Of a stretch of 38,966 nt of DNA, positions 27,487-37,266 are shown piece by piece (position 1 is the stretch's first letter; every line of letters starts with the position of its first letter). Location: NCBI GenBank assembly GCA_001247695.2, contig LGRX02012544.1, positions 1 to 38,966 of the forward strand. The letters run 5' to 3'. Below the pieces are notes generated by a model that was given only the letters and a program-made list of their open reading frames with translations, ran no database searches and was not told the DNA's origin. This DNA comes from Cymbomonas tetramitiformis. Its lineage: Eukaryota; Chlorophyta; Pyramimonadophyceae; Pyramimonadales; Pyramimonadaceae. Position numbers and translations under genes: made by a program.

Positions 27487-27885
27487 GTCACGTTATGTCG
27501 TAGTCATACCATATATTGAAATTCGATAAGTCGATTATCTCCGATGCAATGTCACCGAGAGTCTGAGACATCGCATCGTCATCATCGTCGTCATCGTCGA
27601 TCGTGCTCGCATGACGAGTCGATCCGATGTGACTTCTGAACGGCAAAGTTTTTGAGCACTTCGATTTTTCTGAACGGTCAAGTTCAAACTCACGTTATTG
27701 CACTCTTCACAGTTCGCCGTCAGCAATGTTGCAGCAGCCTCGCCAGTGAGTTGCGTGCTGTGATATTTTTAATTCTCACAGGTTGCAATATGGCACTGGT
27801 TTGCAGTGCATGTTTTGGTTATGCGTGTGTATTATTTTGTGTGTGCTTCGCGCGCTCATACTTGGCATGCGTGAAACTTTGACTA
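27486..27885. other. No gene seen
   Basis: A short ATC/GTC microsatellite lies at 27568-27600. The small open frames are not convincing. Confidence 0.4.
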
Positions 27886-27953
27886 GGAGTGAACGGGAAA
27901 TTCCCGCGAGTCCTTTGCACTCGAATTAGTTGGTTCAAATCCAACTCACTCCA
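27886..27953 (+). tRNA. tRNA-like gene with minimal D arm, loop UUU
   Basis: Every stem pairs perfectly: acceptor GGAGTGA/TCACTCC, D-like stem CGGG/CCCG with a 5-nt loop AAATT, anticodon stem CGAGT/ACTCG with loop CCTTTGC, T stem GTTGG/CCAAC with loop TTCAAAT. The total is 67 nt plus discriminator A, and CCCCCTTTT follows. The D loop lacks the GG pair, so no A box exists, and position 33 is C. Formal anticodon UUU (Lys). It may be a tRNA mimic rather than a working tRNA. Confidence 0.6.
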
Positions 27954-28237
27954 CATCCCCCTTTTACTTTCCTTTGCTTCTTTCGTTGACGACTGCTAAT
28001 TTCTTTCTTCTTTACTAAACGTTAGTTGGTTGGTTTCGTTTTTTTCAGATCCGCTGAAAACGTTCGCGTGGCGAAGTCATATTAGGTTTTCATCTCGCGT
28101 CCATATTCGCATTTATTTGAGGTTGCTCGGTTGTTAATTATGTTTTCAATAAAGGTTTATTTTGTGCGTTTCCGCTTTTTACTAAGTGTTGGCTCTTTAC
28201 TTTTCTTTTCAGATTGGCTGTTTTCGAGGAGGGCGAA

Positions 28238-28327
28238 ATGGAGGAAATCGACCGCCTCGAGTACAACGTCAACTTCAAGCTTCCCTTCAAACATTCTAGG
28301 TTGATAAGTCCTTTATGTTTTCAATAG
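28238..28327 (+). CDS. Small conserved exon-like ORF, copy 1
   Basis: The ATG at 28238 opens MEEIDRLEYNVNFKLPFKH.. (29 residues to TAG). The frame is also open upstream to the acceptor (LAVFEEGE before the Met), so it may be a last exon. The block EIDRLEYNVNFK is shared with copy 2 at 28414. I recognise no family. Confidence 0.35.
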   Translation: MEEIDRLEYNVNFKLPFKHSRLISPLCFQ

Positions 28328-28413
28328 AATATTCTTTTGTGCGTTTCCGCTTTTTTACTAAGTGTTGGCTCTTTACTTTCCATTTTAGATCGGTTGTTTT
28401 GGAGCGAAGCGAG

Positions 28414-28479
28414 ATGGAGAAAATCGACCGCCTCGAGTACAACGTCAACTTCAAGCATCCCGTCAAGCGTTCTAGATGA
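28414..28479 (+). CDS. Small conserved exon-like ORF, copy 2
   Basis: The ATG at 28414 opens MEKIDRLEYNVNFKHPVKRS. (21 residues, TGA at 28477). The frame is open back to the acceptor at 28388 (SVVLERSE). Compared with copy 1 the IDRLEYNVNFK block is unchanged at the DNA level while the flanks vary, which suggests coding or binding-site constraint. Confidence 0.35.
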   Translation: MEKIDRLEYNVNFKHPVKRSR

Positions 28480-28793
28480 ATACATTGATTTTAGGTTGGC
28501 ATCTTGTAAATAGAAAGTGCACGAGTGGAACATTATTTTGCGTATTGTAAATAGAAAGTGCACGAGTAGAACATAATTTTGTGTATTCGTTGGTATGATA
28601 AAATTTGATAGTCCCATTCGTATTCCTTTCTGCCTAGCTAGATACATGTTAATCGTAGTAAAGATGCTCGAGTATTTTGTTTATCTCGCATAGCATACGC
28701 ATAGTGGAAACATAGTGAACACACTGCATGTTGCAAATGTGCAATATGTATGCTATAGATCTATAGTATATATCCAACATAGGCAACTTTTAT

Positions 28794-29240
28794 TTCAATA
28801 CATATGCAATAGGTCCACAGTATATATACAGCATATTGAATTTGCATGTTCAATACGTATGCAATAGGTCCGCAGTATGTATCCAACATACTGAATGTTC
28901 CGTTTCAATACATATGCAATAGGTCCGCAATATATATACAACATATTGAATTTGCATGTTCAATACGTATGCAATAGGTCCGCAGTATGTATCCAACATA
29001 CTGAATGTTCCGTTTCAATACATATGCAATAGGTCCGCAATATATATACAACATATTGAATTTGCATGTTCAATACGTATGCAATAGGTCCGCAGTATGT
29101 ATCCAACATACTGAATGTTCCGTTTCAATACATATTCAATAGGTCCGCAATATATATACAACATATTGAATTTACATGTTCAATACGTATGCAGTAGGTC
29201 CGCAGTGTGTATCCAACATATTGAATGTTGACTTACAATA
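28794..29240. repeat. 110-bp satellite built from two ~55-bp subunits
   Basis: TTCAATACATATGCAATAGG starts recur at 28794, 28904, 29014 and 29124, with a last variant at 29233, an exact 110-bp period. Each monomer has two related halves: TTCAATACATATGCAATAGG..CAACATATTGAATTTGCATG and TTCAATACGTATGCAATAGG..CAACATACTGAATGTTCCGT. The array grades into loose CAATATGT repeats up to about 29560. Confidence 0.9.
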
Positions 29241-29573
29241 TGTATACAATATGTGAGCAATATGTCTGCAACATGCCTTCATAGTGTTTGCGACATGCAT
29301 GGTGCATGTCTCCAACCCTATACTACACATGTGTTGAAGGCATATTGAAATAACTCTCTGCATCAGAACTTCAATATGTCTCCAATACATGAGGGCTCAC
29401 TGCAATACTATGTTGCACACATGTTGGAGCGCTTGCAGGCATATTGCACACATATTGTAACATTTTTTATTGTATTGAACATTTATTGTCAATACGCGTG
29501 CAATATGCCTGCAATATGTGTTCAATACGATCGGTATTGCACGCGTCCAGAAACGTAGGGCATGTGTCGTCAC

Positions 29574-29846
29574 CTGTGGTGGGAAAGGGGGGAGTCTAAT
29601 TTGGAAGGCGAGAGTGGCCTGCTGTGCCGCGTCCTCCACTGCTGCTTCTGCTGCCTCCAGCGCCTCCTCGGCTTCCACCAGGGTGTCCACTGCTGCCAAC
29701 CAGGAGTCTATCTCCTGAGCCCAAGACGGTCGCGAATGCGGTGGCACGATCTCGAAAAACTCCTCCGTGTCTAGGGCAGATAGGGGGTTTGTAGGGAGAT
29801 CGGACACAGGATCCAGCACACCCGCTTCTCTTAGGCCCTCACGCAC
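29574..29846 (-). CDS. Unrecognised exon with acidic coiled coil
   Basis: The frame on the - strand carries LREAGVLDPVSDLPTNPLSA, EEFFEIVPPHSRPSWAQEID, an Ala/Glu coiled coil (VEAEEALEAAEAAVEDAAQQ) and ends FQIRLPPFPPQ at a donor CACAG|GTGACG (29573). The open frame continues a few codons upstream of 29846 (VRE preceded by DFKDKD) before a stop close to the LTR at 29885. The intron that would follow consists of CAATATG-family repeats, as in the gene at 24679-26583, so it could be an upstream exon of that gene or of a sibling. No family recognised. Confidence 0.4.
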
Positions 29847-29884
29847 GTCCTTGTCTTTGAAGTCGGGTCTTCATGACAGTGCAT

Positions 29885-30228
29885 TGATGAAGACGGTGAT
29901 ATATATATACATATATACATATATATATATCAGTCTACCTAAGAACAAAGCTGACCAGCGGTGGTCACGAAGGAACACTGTAAGTCTAAGATGAGATAAT
30001 AAGAATACAGGGTGTTTTTATTATCGGGCAGAAACTCGGGAAGCTAGCGGACGTGGCACCTCAGGGCGAGGGGTGATAAAAGGAGGATCCACTCCCCCCC
30101 TTGTGGGGGGGTAAAAGTGGTCTCCCCATCACACCACCTCATCCCGAAGGTATGAGGTGCCACGAACGATGAGACGAGCCGAGACCTAGGGTCTAAACAA
30201 AGCAACCTGAACCCTAAGGAATCTTTCT
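29885..30228 (+). mobile_element. LTR-like element, copy A
   Basis: It starts TGATGAAGACGGTGA, then an AT microsatellite, CAGTCTACCTAAGAACAAAG, TAAGATGAGATAATAA, a hairpin with arms GTGGCACCTCA/TGAGGTGCCAC, and ends near AACCTGAACCCTAA. About 240 bp are essentially identical to 31409-31648, and the whole is homologous to 1-374. The terminal CA and target duplication could not be fixed. Confidence 0.6.
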
Positions 30229-31408
30229 CAAAATGGCTAGTGGGGCATACGCCTGGCGCCGGGTCAAATGCGTTGCCAGCCAGTGCTCTAGGGGCCACCA
30301 CCCATGCATGTGCCGCGGGGATGGGCTACTCCCGCGGGCTAGAGAGGCCAAACATCATCCAACACCCGCGCGGGGCTGCGCCACCGCGCGGTCAAGCACC
30401 ACCACAACGAGGAGACCAACGCGAGGGGCTCGAAGGTGCAGAATGCCGCTGTGCAGATCGTGAGAAAAAATGCGGTGGGATAGGACGCAATCCCAAACGG
30501 CAATGCCATAACCTGCGCGAGTGCAAGGCGGTGCAAGTGTGGCCGCGCCACCAGCCATCACCAGACAAGATGCCAACCAGAGCGCACGCATGAAGAAGGT
30601 GAGCGAGGTGGTGCGGCGAAATCGGTGGCGTCAAAGGTGTTGCCGCCGACGCCGGAATCGTGAAGGTAGAGCTTGGTGTCTGGCGCCCAAGCACCACCAG
30701 GCACCACCAGAGCAAAAACAGGGGAAAATCGCTGCTGTCGAAGTAGATGCAGTGTAGCTCGAACTGCGGCCATGCGCGCCCGCTGGTGTAAAGAAGCCAT
30801 ACAGCTCTGGCTGCAAAATCCGTAAGGCAGAGGGTTTGGGTTCGTGGTGAAAACGTAACTTTTTGTAGAATTGACCAAAATGAGCGATGAAAAAGTCAAT
30901 CTGGGGTGGATTTTGACGAGGAAAACGGTGGTCGCGTCAAAAAAATCGTGCGGTAAGCCAATTCACCGGTAGGAGAGGCGCTGCCGTCCAGAAAGTTCAA
31001 AGGCTATAGTAATATGCGGACGCGTTAGCAAATGCGCGTCGATAGAAAGAGAAAGAAAAAATACGGAAGCAAATGCTGCTTCAAGGTTGTCGTAGAACTC
31101 AAGCATGCGGTGAATTCAAAAATACGTGGCTTGACGCGTGCAATGTCGCCGCCAAAGCCAAACCCTGCTGGTTTCGCGAGGTTGTAGTGGACGTGCGTTG
31201 CCGCACGTAACGCAGGAACAGTTGTAGCCCCAAATATATATAAATCCAACGAGACGCAGTAGCCCCAATGGAAGTCAGATGTAGAGAACGAATGCCGTTC
31301 AATCAGATGTGCGTAGCGCTGCGCTACGGTATACCGCGAATGCCGCGGGATCAAAGAAAAAGGCGAAGCTCCGCGAGCCACCACTGAACAGTGGTGTGAC
31401 CCATAACC
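30229..31408. other. Segment between two LTR-like copies; coding-like fragments on the - strand
   Basis: GC-rich sequence with several competing frames. The best coding signal is on the - strand: VHYNLAKPAGFGFGGDIARV, then after a frame change MLEFYDNLEAAFASVFF.., and further down GAWAPDTKLYLHDSGVGGNT. No family is recognised and no reverse transcriptase, gag or integrase motif is present. It may be a captured host gene fragment inside a small non-autonomous element. Confidence 0.35.
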
Positions 31409-31648
31409 TGATGAAGACGGTGAAATATATATATATACATATATATATCAGTCTACCTAAGAACAAAGCTGACCAGCGGTGGTCACGAAGGAACACTGTA
31501 AGTCTAAGATGAGATAATAAGAATACAGGGTGTTTTTATTATCGGGCAGAAACTCGGGAAGCTAGCGGACGTGGCACCTCAGGGCGAGGGGTGATAAAAG
31601 GAGGATCCACTCCCCCCCTTGTGGGGGGGTAAAAGTGGTCTCCCATCA
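31409..31648 (+). mobile_element. LTR-like element, copy B (truncated)
   Basis: Nearly identical to 29885-30128 apart from the AT microsatellite, but it stops in the middle of the hairpin region after GGTAAAAGTGGTCTCCC. The last ~100 bp present in copy A are missing, and decayed gag sequence follows. Confidence 0.65.
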
Positions 31649-31877
31649 TGCATGGTACCCGGTAACGCAACGCGCCCTTGATGTACTCCATCCACCCCCT
31701 CTGGGGATCCATGTACCATACGGCATGCCTTTCGTCACGCCCGGGCTCCATCAACCACTCCAGGGGGCTGTGATCACCTTGAAGGTGGAAGTTGGTGAAG
31801 ATGAGATAGTGCCTCCAAGTAACCGTGGTGCGGTGGTGCAAAGCTCCCAACGAGAAATTCCTACGGGACCCGGCACC

Positions 31878-32525
31878 TCACGGCATCCCGGCATCAACGG
31901 CAGCGGGTGACCGCGGCGCGAGGTGACCGCGGCGGCCACTGGTGCGACCCGCGCCCGGCCCGGTGACCCCGCAGCGCCACCGGTACGCAGCCCTTGATGA
32001 TGTCGACCAAAGCCCGCCGGCCATCGCTCGGTCAGAGGAAGCATCCGTACCCGTGAGCCAGACATACGCGTTGTTGTGCTTCTCCACCACGAGAGCCAGC
32101 ACGTCGTACAGAAGGCCATTCACCCGGCTCACAACCGGGGTAAGGGGGTCGTCGAGCTCAAAGGACCTCAGCTCCAATCCAGCCGACTCGAACTCCGTAC
32201 GTAGCTGCACCACCAGGTCGGACAAAAGGCCAGCGTCGTCCGTACCGCGGAAATGGTGTTTTTTGTCACCAAGAACGTCCTCGCGGACGCTCTTGGCTCA
32301 GGCACGATGCAGACGTGCTTTGTAGATCTCGTCGGTTAACTTCGCCTGCTCCTGCAAGTAACGCCGAATGGCCACGTCGGCGTCCTCGTTCGAAGCAGGG
32401 TTGGGGGTCGGAACAGTCGGTGTCCGCACCGTCGGGCTGTTCCGAACCCCGTCGATAAGCCTCAGCGAGGCATCAATGTCGCTGTCCCTCGTGAGGGACT
32501 TCTTCGCTCTGGTGGTAACACCCAT
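31878..32525 (-). pseudogene. Decayed gag-like gene related to the one at 3668
   Basis: The ATG at 32525 gives MGVTTRAKKSLTRDSD... One frame runs to 31878 with a single TGA at 32298-32300. Past the stop it reads LGDKKHHFRGTDDAG, then LRTEF, then FELDD, which lines up with LGDKSQRFAGTEADA, LRAQF and LFDLTD of the intact gag-like protein. The C-terminal part dissolves into competing frames and no zinc knuckle is visible. It belongs to the same retroelement superfamily but is clearly a different lineage. No LTR belonging to it was identified. Confidence 0.55.
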
Positions 32526-33264
32526 AACTCTGAAAGCCTGATGGGAGGTGGTACGCCGGGGCGCGTTCGGGTAATGACGTGGGGAAGATGCGACGCCACC
32601 GTTACGGAAGGAGCGGCAGAGCCACGGCAAGCGAGGGGCACTGGAAGACGTCGTCGAGGTCGAAGGTGCTCGAGCCACCAGCCCAAGAATCGGTAGCAAG
32701 CGGGATCAGGGCAAGCGTAATACCGTAAATGAACATTGCGTCGACTACAGTAGGCCCGATCCAGGTCGAACCCCCATAGCTGCGGCTCAAAGACGCTCAC
32801 CGCAAACAACCTGATCTCAAAATTCCTGTGAGTCCCCAAACGCGCCGTCGCGCACCACCTCTCCAAGCGGCTGCTTTAGCCAATCATGGCCAAACTAGCT
32901 GTGGAATATAGCGTGGAATGGGTCCACGACCTACTGGAATATCCTGGTTCAAGATATCAGACAGTCAGTGAACCAATATAGATAAACTCGTATAAGAAAT
33001 AAACCCTAAGCTAGATATACCCGGAACGGTCACGGAGTCGGAACGGTCTCGGTCCTAGCTACCTGTGACACCTTGATGTGTCACAGCACGGGCTTACGGA
33101 TCAGTCACAGGTCCAGTGTTGGCTACCCTAGGAATCTGTCATAGGGGCCTGCACCGGGACTCCCGGTCAGGGCTGCCTATACAGATTTCAGCATTTGATA
33201 TCGATGTCGTCGAACTCGATGTCGTCTCGTGTGGAGAGCTCTCGTCTGGCAACTGTCACTCGAC
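32526..33264. other. No gene seen
   Basis: GC-rich open frames upstream of 32525 give no recognisable protein. AT-richer sequence follows from about 32880. Confidence 0.35.
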
Positions 33265-35116
33265 TTTGTCTTGCGTTGCTAAAAATGGAGTACTGTGGTT
33301 GGTCCACATCGGATGACACGTCTGCGGACAAGGGTTCTTGTCAAGACGCCGCTTATTTAAATTTATACATGAAAAAGTAAAATATAAAAATATAAAAATA
33401 TTCAGAAATATTCAGAAATATTTTAAAATATTTATATGAAAAATATCCTGGGAGCATAAATGCTAATAACGTGTTCCAGATCAGCTCCCCTGCCTCGCCT
33501 GCGCCCCGGCGACCCCCCCGGCTCTCCGAGGACGCCACCGAGGCGCCTATACCGCTTCGCCACCATTGCTCCATGGCGCTCCACTTGTGGCTTCGATCCA
33601 GGTACCTGCCTCACACCACACCAACCGCCCACCGCCACCCCCGCTTAATCCACTCGCCCGCGCGGGCTTCTGATGATGAACACCGAAAATTAGCAAAACC
33701 TTTATAACACAGGTGGGGATCATTGAATAATGGATGGTCGAATATGCGCGCGCATCGAATTTCGATGATGACGTGATTTTACGTAATGAAATATGATGAC
33801 GTGATATTATGTAACATCATATATGAAATATTAAAATACACGTTAATGCCTTCAGGATTAATAAAACAAAAAGGCAATTCACAACTTCGCTGCAACAGGA
33901 ATCGTACACCTATATATGGAATCTTCGGCGTGACGCAAGACGGCGTCTGTCACACTATGCTATTATTGTGAAGCCTGCAAAGCTCCCAGAATGAATGTTA
34001 GTGACACTGTCATCAAAGACGCCTGTATGAGCTGCAACAGGAATTATAAAATCTGTGGGAAGCGGGATCAGCGTCAGTCACACTATTCTTTTAGCATTCC
34101 ATTTACATTGCGAAGCCCGCAAAGCTCCCAGAATGAAAGTTGGTGACACCATCATAAAAAACGCCTGTATGGGCTGCAACAGAAATTATACATACATACA
34201 TACATACATATCCTTCTGCGGGCGCTAAACGTCGTCAGCCTGTCACACTATGCTATATTTAGATTGCGAAGTCCGCAATGCCGCAAAGCTCACATATAAA
34301 TGAAAGTTGGTGACACTGTCATCAAAGACGCCGATGTGGATGTGGGCTGCAACAGAAATTATACACACCAATGGCGCGACGCGAAATCCTCTACTGTACC
34401 AGCTCTTTCAAAATCGGTCATCACGTTCGATCGGCCATCACCTTCAAAACTTAAAATGGAAACTTACATATGAAATCGGTGGTGGGAAAAAGTGAAATAA
34501 TTTTGGTATAAATTCAATGGTGGGAAGAATGTACTGTATAGTGAAATTCAGTAGCATAGCATACAAGTTCTGAAATTCCTGTAATTCCTATAGTGAAATT
34601 CAGTATGCTACTGTATAGTGAAATTCAGTATGCTACTGTATAGTGAAATTCAGTATCGAGTATAAATACAGTGGTGGGAGGACTGTATAGTGAAATAATC
34701 TAAGTAAAAATTAAGTGGTGGGAAAACTGTATAATTTGTACCTTGGATGGGGAAACGTGAAATACTTGATTATATTGTAGGTACATCTTGCGCAAACGAT
34801 TTATACCTTCCGCAGATCGAGTGCAGTCGAGAAGCGGAAAACAGGCTGGGGATCGACGGTAGAGTTCAAAATTAATTTGACTAAATGGACGACGATAAAG
34901 GGCAACGTCTCTCACAAACATTGTCAAGCGCTGCTCAACATTGTCAAGCGGCGCTCGTGGACACCTTGGTCACCTTCGATCTTTGGGTTAGTAGGGGATC
35001 AACGCAAGACAAGTTAGTTGTCAGGCACTGCCTGTCTTGACAATGACACGTCGGCGAACAAGTTCGCCAACGTGCGCATTGTCAAGACAGGCAGTGCCTG
35101 ACAACTACCTCGTGTC
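33265..35116. repeat. 1.85-kb tandem unit, copy 1
   Basis: 1852 bp, from TTTGTCTTGCGTTGCTAAAA to ..CTACCTCGTGTC, repeated at 35220-37079 with almost no differences. It is non-coding. Inside are three internal ~140-bp repeats (about 33895-34365; landmarks CCGCAAAGCTCCCAGAATGA, GTTGGTGACAC, GGGCTGCAACAGAAATTATA), a CATA microsatellite, a 23-bp repeat TATAGTGAAATTCAGTATGC at 34589-34660, and a terminal MITE. Confidence 0.9.
35017..35105. mobile_element. TA-flanked hairpin MITE, copy 1
   Basis: 89 bp with perfect 29-bp inverted arms starting GTTGTCAGGCACTGCCTGTC, flanked by TA at 35015-35016 and 35106-35107. The inner 31 bp are also largely palindromic (GGCGAACAAGTTCGCC). A Tc1/mariner-type MITE is the best inference. 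Confidence 0.75.
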
Positions 35117-35219
35117 TGTTTCTGTCACATAGCTTCACATAAAACTGTTCATCATCAAGTTCAACTGTCGTTGACGATGTCGCTGTCGGATGTCGATGTC
35201 GCTGTCGCTGTCGTGTCGG

Positions 35220-36143
35220 TTTGTCTTGCGTTGCTAAAAATGGAGTACTGTGGTTGGTCCACATCGGATGACACGTCTGCGGACAAGGGTTCTTGTCAAG
35301 ACGCCGCTTATTTAAATTTATACATGAAAAAGTAAAATATAAAAATATAAAAATATTCAGAAATATTCAGAAATATTTTAAAATATTTATATGAAAAATA
35401 TCCTGGGAGCATAAATGCTAATAACGTGTTCCAGATCAGCTCCCCTGCCTCGCCTGCGCCCCGGCGACCCCCCCGGCTCTCCGAGGACGCCACCGAGGCG
35501 CCTATACCGCTTCGCCACCATTGCTCCATGGCGCTCCACTTGTGGCTTCGATCCAGGTACCTGCCTCACACCACACCAACCGCCCACCGCCACCCCCGCT
35601 TAATCCACTCGCCCGCGCGGGCTTCTGATGATGAACACCGAAAATTAGCAAAACCTTTATAACACAGGTGGGGATCATTGAATAATGGATGGTCGAATAT
35701 GCGCGCGCATCGAATTTCGATGATGACGTGATTTTACGTAATGAAATATGATGACGTGATATTATGTAACATCATATATGAAATATTAAAATACAGGTTA
35801 ATGCCTTCAGGATTAATAAAACAAAAAGGCCATTCACAACTTCGCTGCAACAGGAATCGTACACCTATATATGGAATCTTCGGCGTGACGCAAGACGGCG
35901 TCTGTCACACTATGCTATTATTGTGAAGCCCGCAAAGCTCCCAGAATGAATGTTAGTGACACTGTCATCAAAGACGCCTGTATGAGCTGCAACAGGAATT
36001 ATAAAAATTGTGGGAAGCGGGATCAGCGTCAGTCACACTATTCTTTTAGCATTCCATTTACATTGCGAAGCCCGCAAAGCTCCCAGAATGAAAGTTGGTG
36101 ACACCATCATAAAAAACGCCTGTATGGGCTGCAACAGAAATTA

Positions 36144-36174
<31 letters not shown>

Positions 36175-37079
36175 CCTTCTGCGGGCGCTAAACGTCGTCA
36201 GCCTGTCACACTATGCTATATTTAGATTGCGAAGTCCGCAATGCCGCAAAGCTCACATATAAATGAAAGTTGGTGACACTGTCATCAAAGACGCCGATGT
36301 GGATGTGGGCTGCAACAGAAATTATACACACCAATGGCGCGACGCGAAATCCTCTACTGTACCAGCTCTTTCAAAATCGGTCATCACGTTCGATCGGCCA
36401 TCACCTTCAAAACTTAAAATGGAAACTTACATATGAAATCGGTGGTGGGAAAAAGTGAAATAATTTTGGTATAAATTCAATGGTGGGAAGAATGTACTGT
36501 ATAGTGAAATTCAGTAGCATAGCATACAAGTTCTGAAATTCCTGTAATTCCTATAGTGAAATTCAGTATGCTACTGTATAGTGAAATTCAGTATGCTACT
36601 GTATAGTGAAATTCAGTATCGAGTATAAATACAGTGGTGGGAGGACTGTATAGTGAAATAATCTAAGTAAAAATTAAGTGGTGGGAAAACTGTATAATTT
36701 GTACCTTGGATGGGGAAACGTGAAATACTTGATTATATTGTAGGTACATCTTGCGCAAACGATTTATACCTTCCGCAGATCGAGTGCAGTCGAGAAGCGG
36801 AAAACAGGCTGGGGATCGACGGTAGAGTTCAAAATTAATTTGACTAAATGGACGACGATAAAGGGCAACGTCTCTCACAAACATTGTCAAGCGCTGCTCA
36901 ACATTGTCAAGCGGCGCTCGTGGACACCTTGGTCACCTTCGATCTTTGGGTTAGTAGGGGATCAACGCAAGACAAGTTAGTTGTCAGGCACTGCCTGTCT
37001 TGACAATGACACGTCGGCGAACAAGTTCGCCAACGTGCGCATTGTCAAGACAGGCAGTGCCTGACAACTACCTCGTGTC
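35220..37079. repeat. 1.85-kb tandem unit, copy 2
   Basis: 1860 bp; the 8-bp difference from copy 1 is two extra CATA units near 36150. The copies are separated by 103 bp of unrelated GATGTCGCTGTC-rich sequence. Near identity implies a recent duplication or gene conversion. Confidence 0.9.
36980..37068. mobile_element. TA-flanked hairpin MITE, copy 2
   Basis: Same as 35017-35105, carried along by the tandem duplication. Confidence 0.75.
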
Positions 37080-37266
37080 ACCCGACCTGTTCAATTCGGG
37101 TTCAGTTCGGGAATTGGAACTCGTAACACGGTTGCAAATTGAAGTTGTGGAAGGCAAACGAAAGGGGTGTTGAGACGAGCAGCACGGAAACCGCTGAAGG
37201 AACAACGTTGCAGTAGGAGTTCTGCAAAACAGTACAGCGCAACAGAATACTCAGCCACTCAGCACC

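Larger units (their letters stand above)
28040..28482 (+). repeat. Tandem exon-like units with splice acceptors
   Basis: Two ~170-bp copies (about 28139-28305 and 28314-28482) share GTGCGTTTCCGCTTTTT, ACTAAGTGTTGGCTCTTTAC, a pyrimidine-AG acceptor (28211-28212; 28387-28388) and then an open frame. A third, diverged acceptor unit ends at 28048 (TTTTTTTCAG|ATCCGCTG). Confidence 0.65.

Noticed and set aside
28794..29560. Possible CRISPR-like array (regular 110-bp spacing)
   Set aside because: The whole unit repeats, with no variable spacers, and the context is eukaryotic; it is a satellite.
31539..31850. RNase H or reverse transcriptase fragment (GDHSPLEWLMEPGRD)
   Set aside because: It superficially recalls the gypsy DH..L.WL motif, but no other RT or RNase H motif is present and the frame crosses into the LTR-like sequence.
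33471..33700. tRNA or SINE in the CCTCGCC..CTTCGATCCAGG segment (also in copy 2 of the tandem unit)
   Set aside because: An A-box-like TGGCGAAGCGG exists on the - strand but the B-box-like CTTCGATCC is on the wrong side and one base short; no cloverleaf forms.
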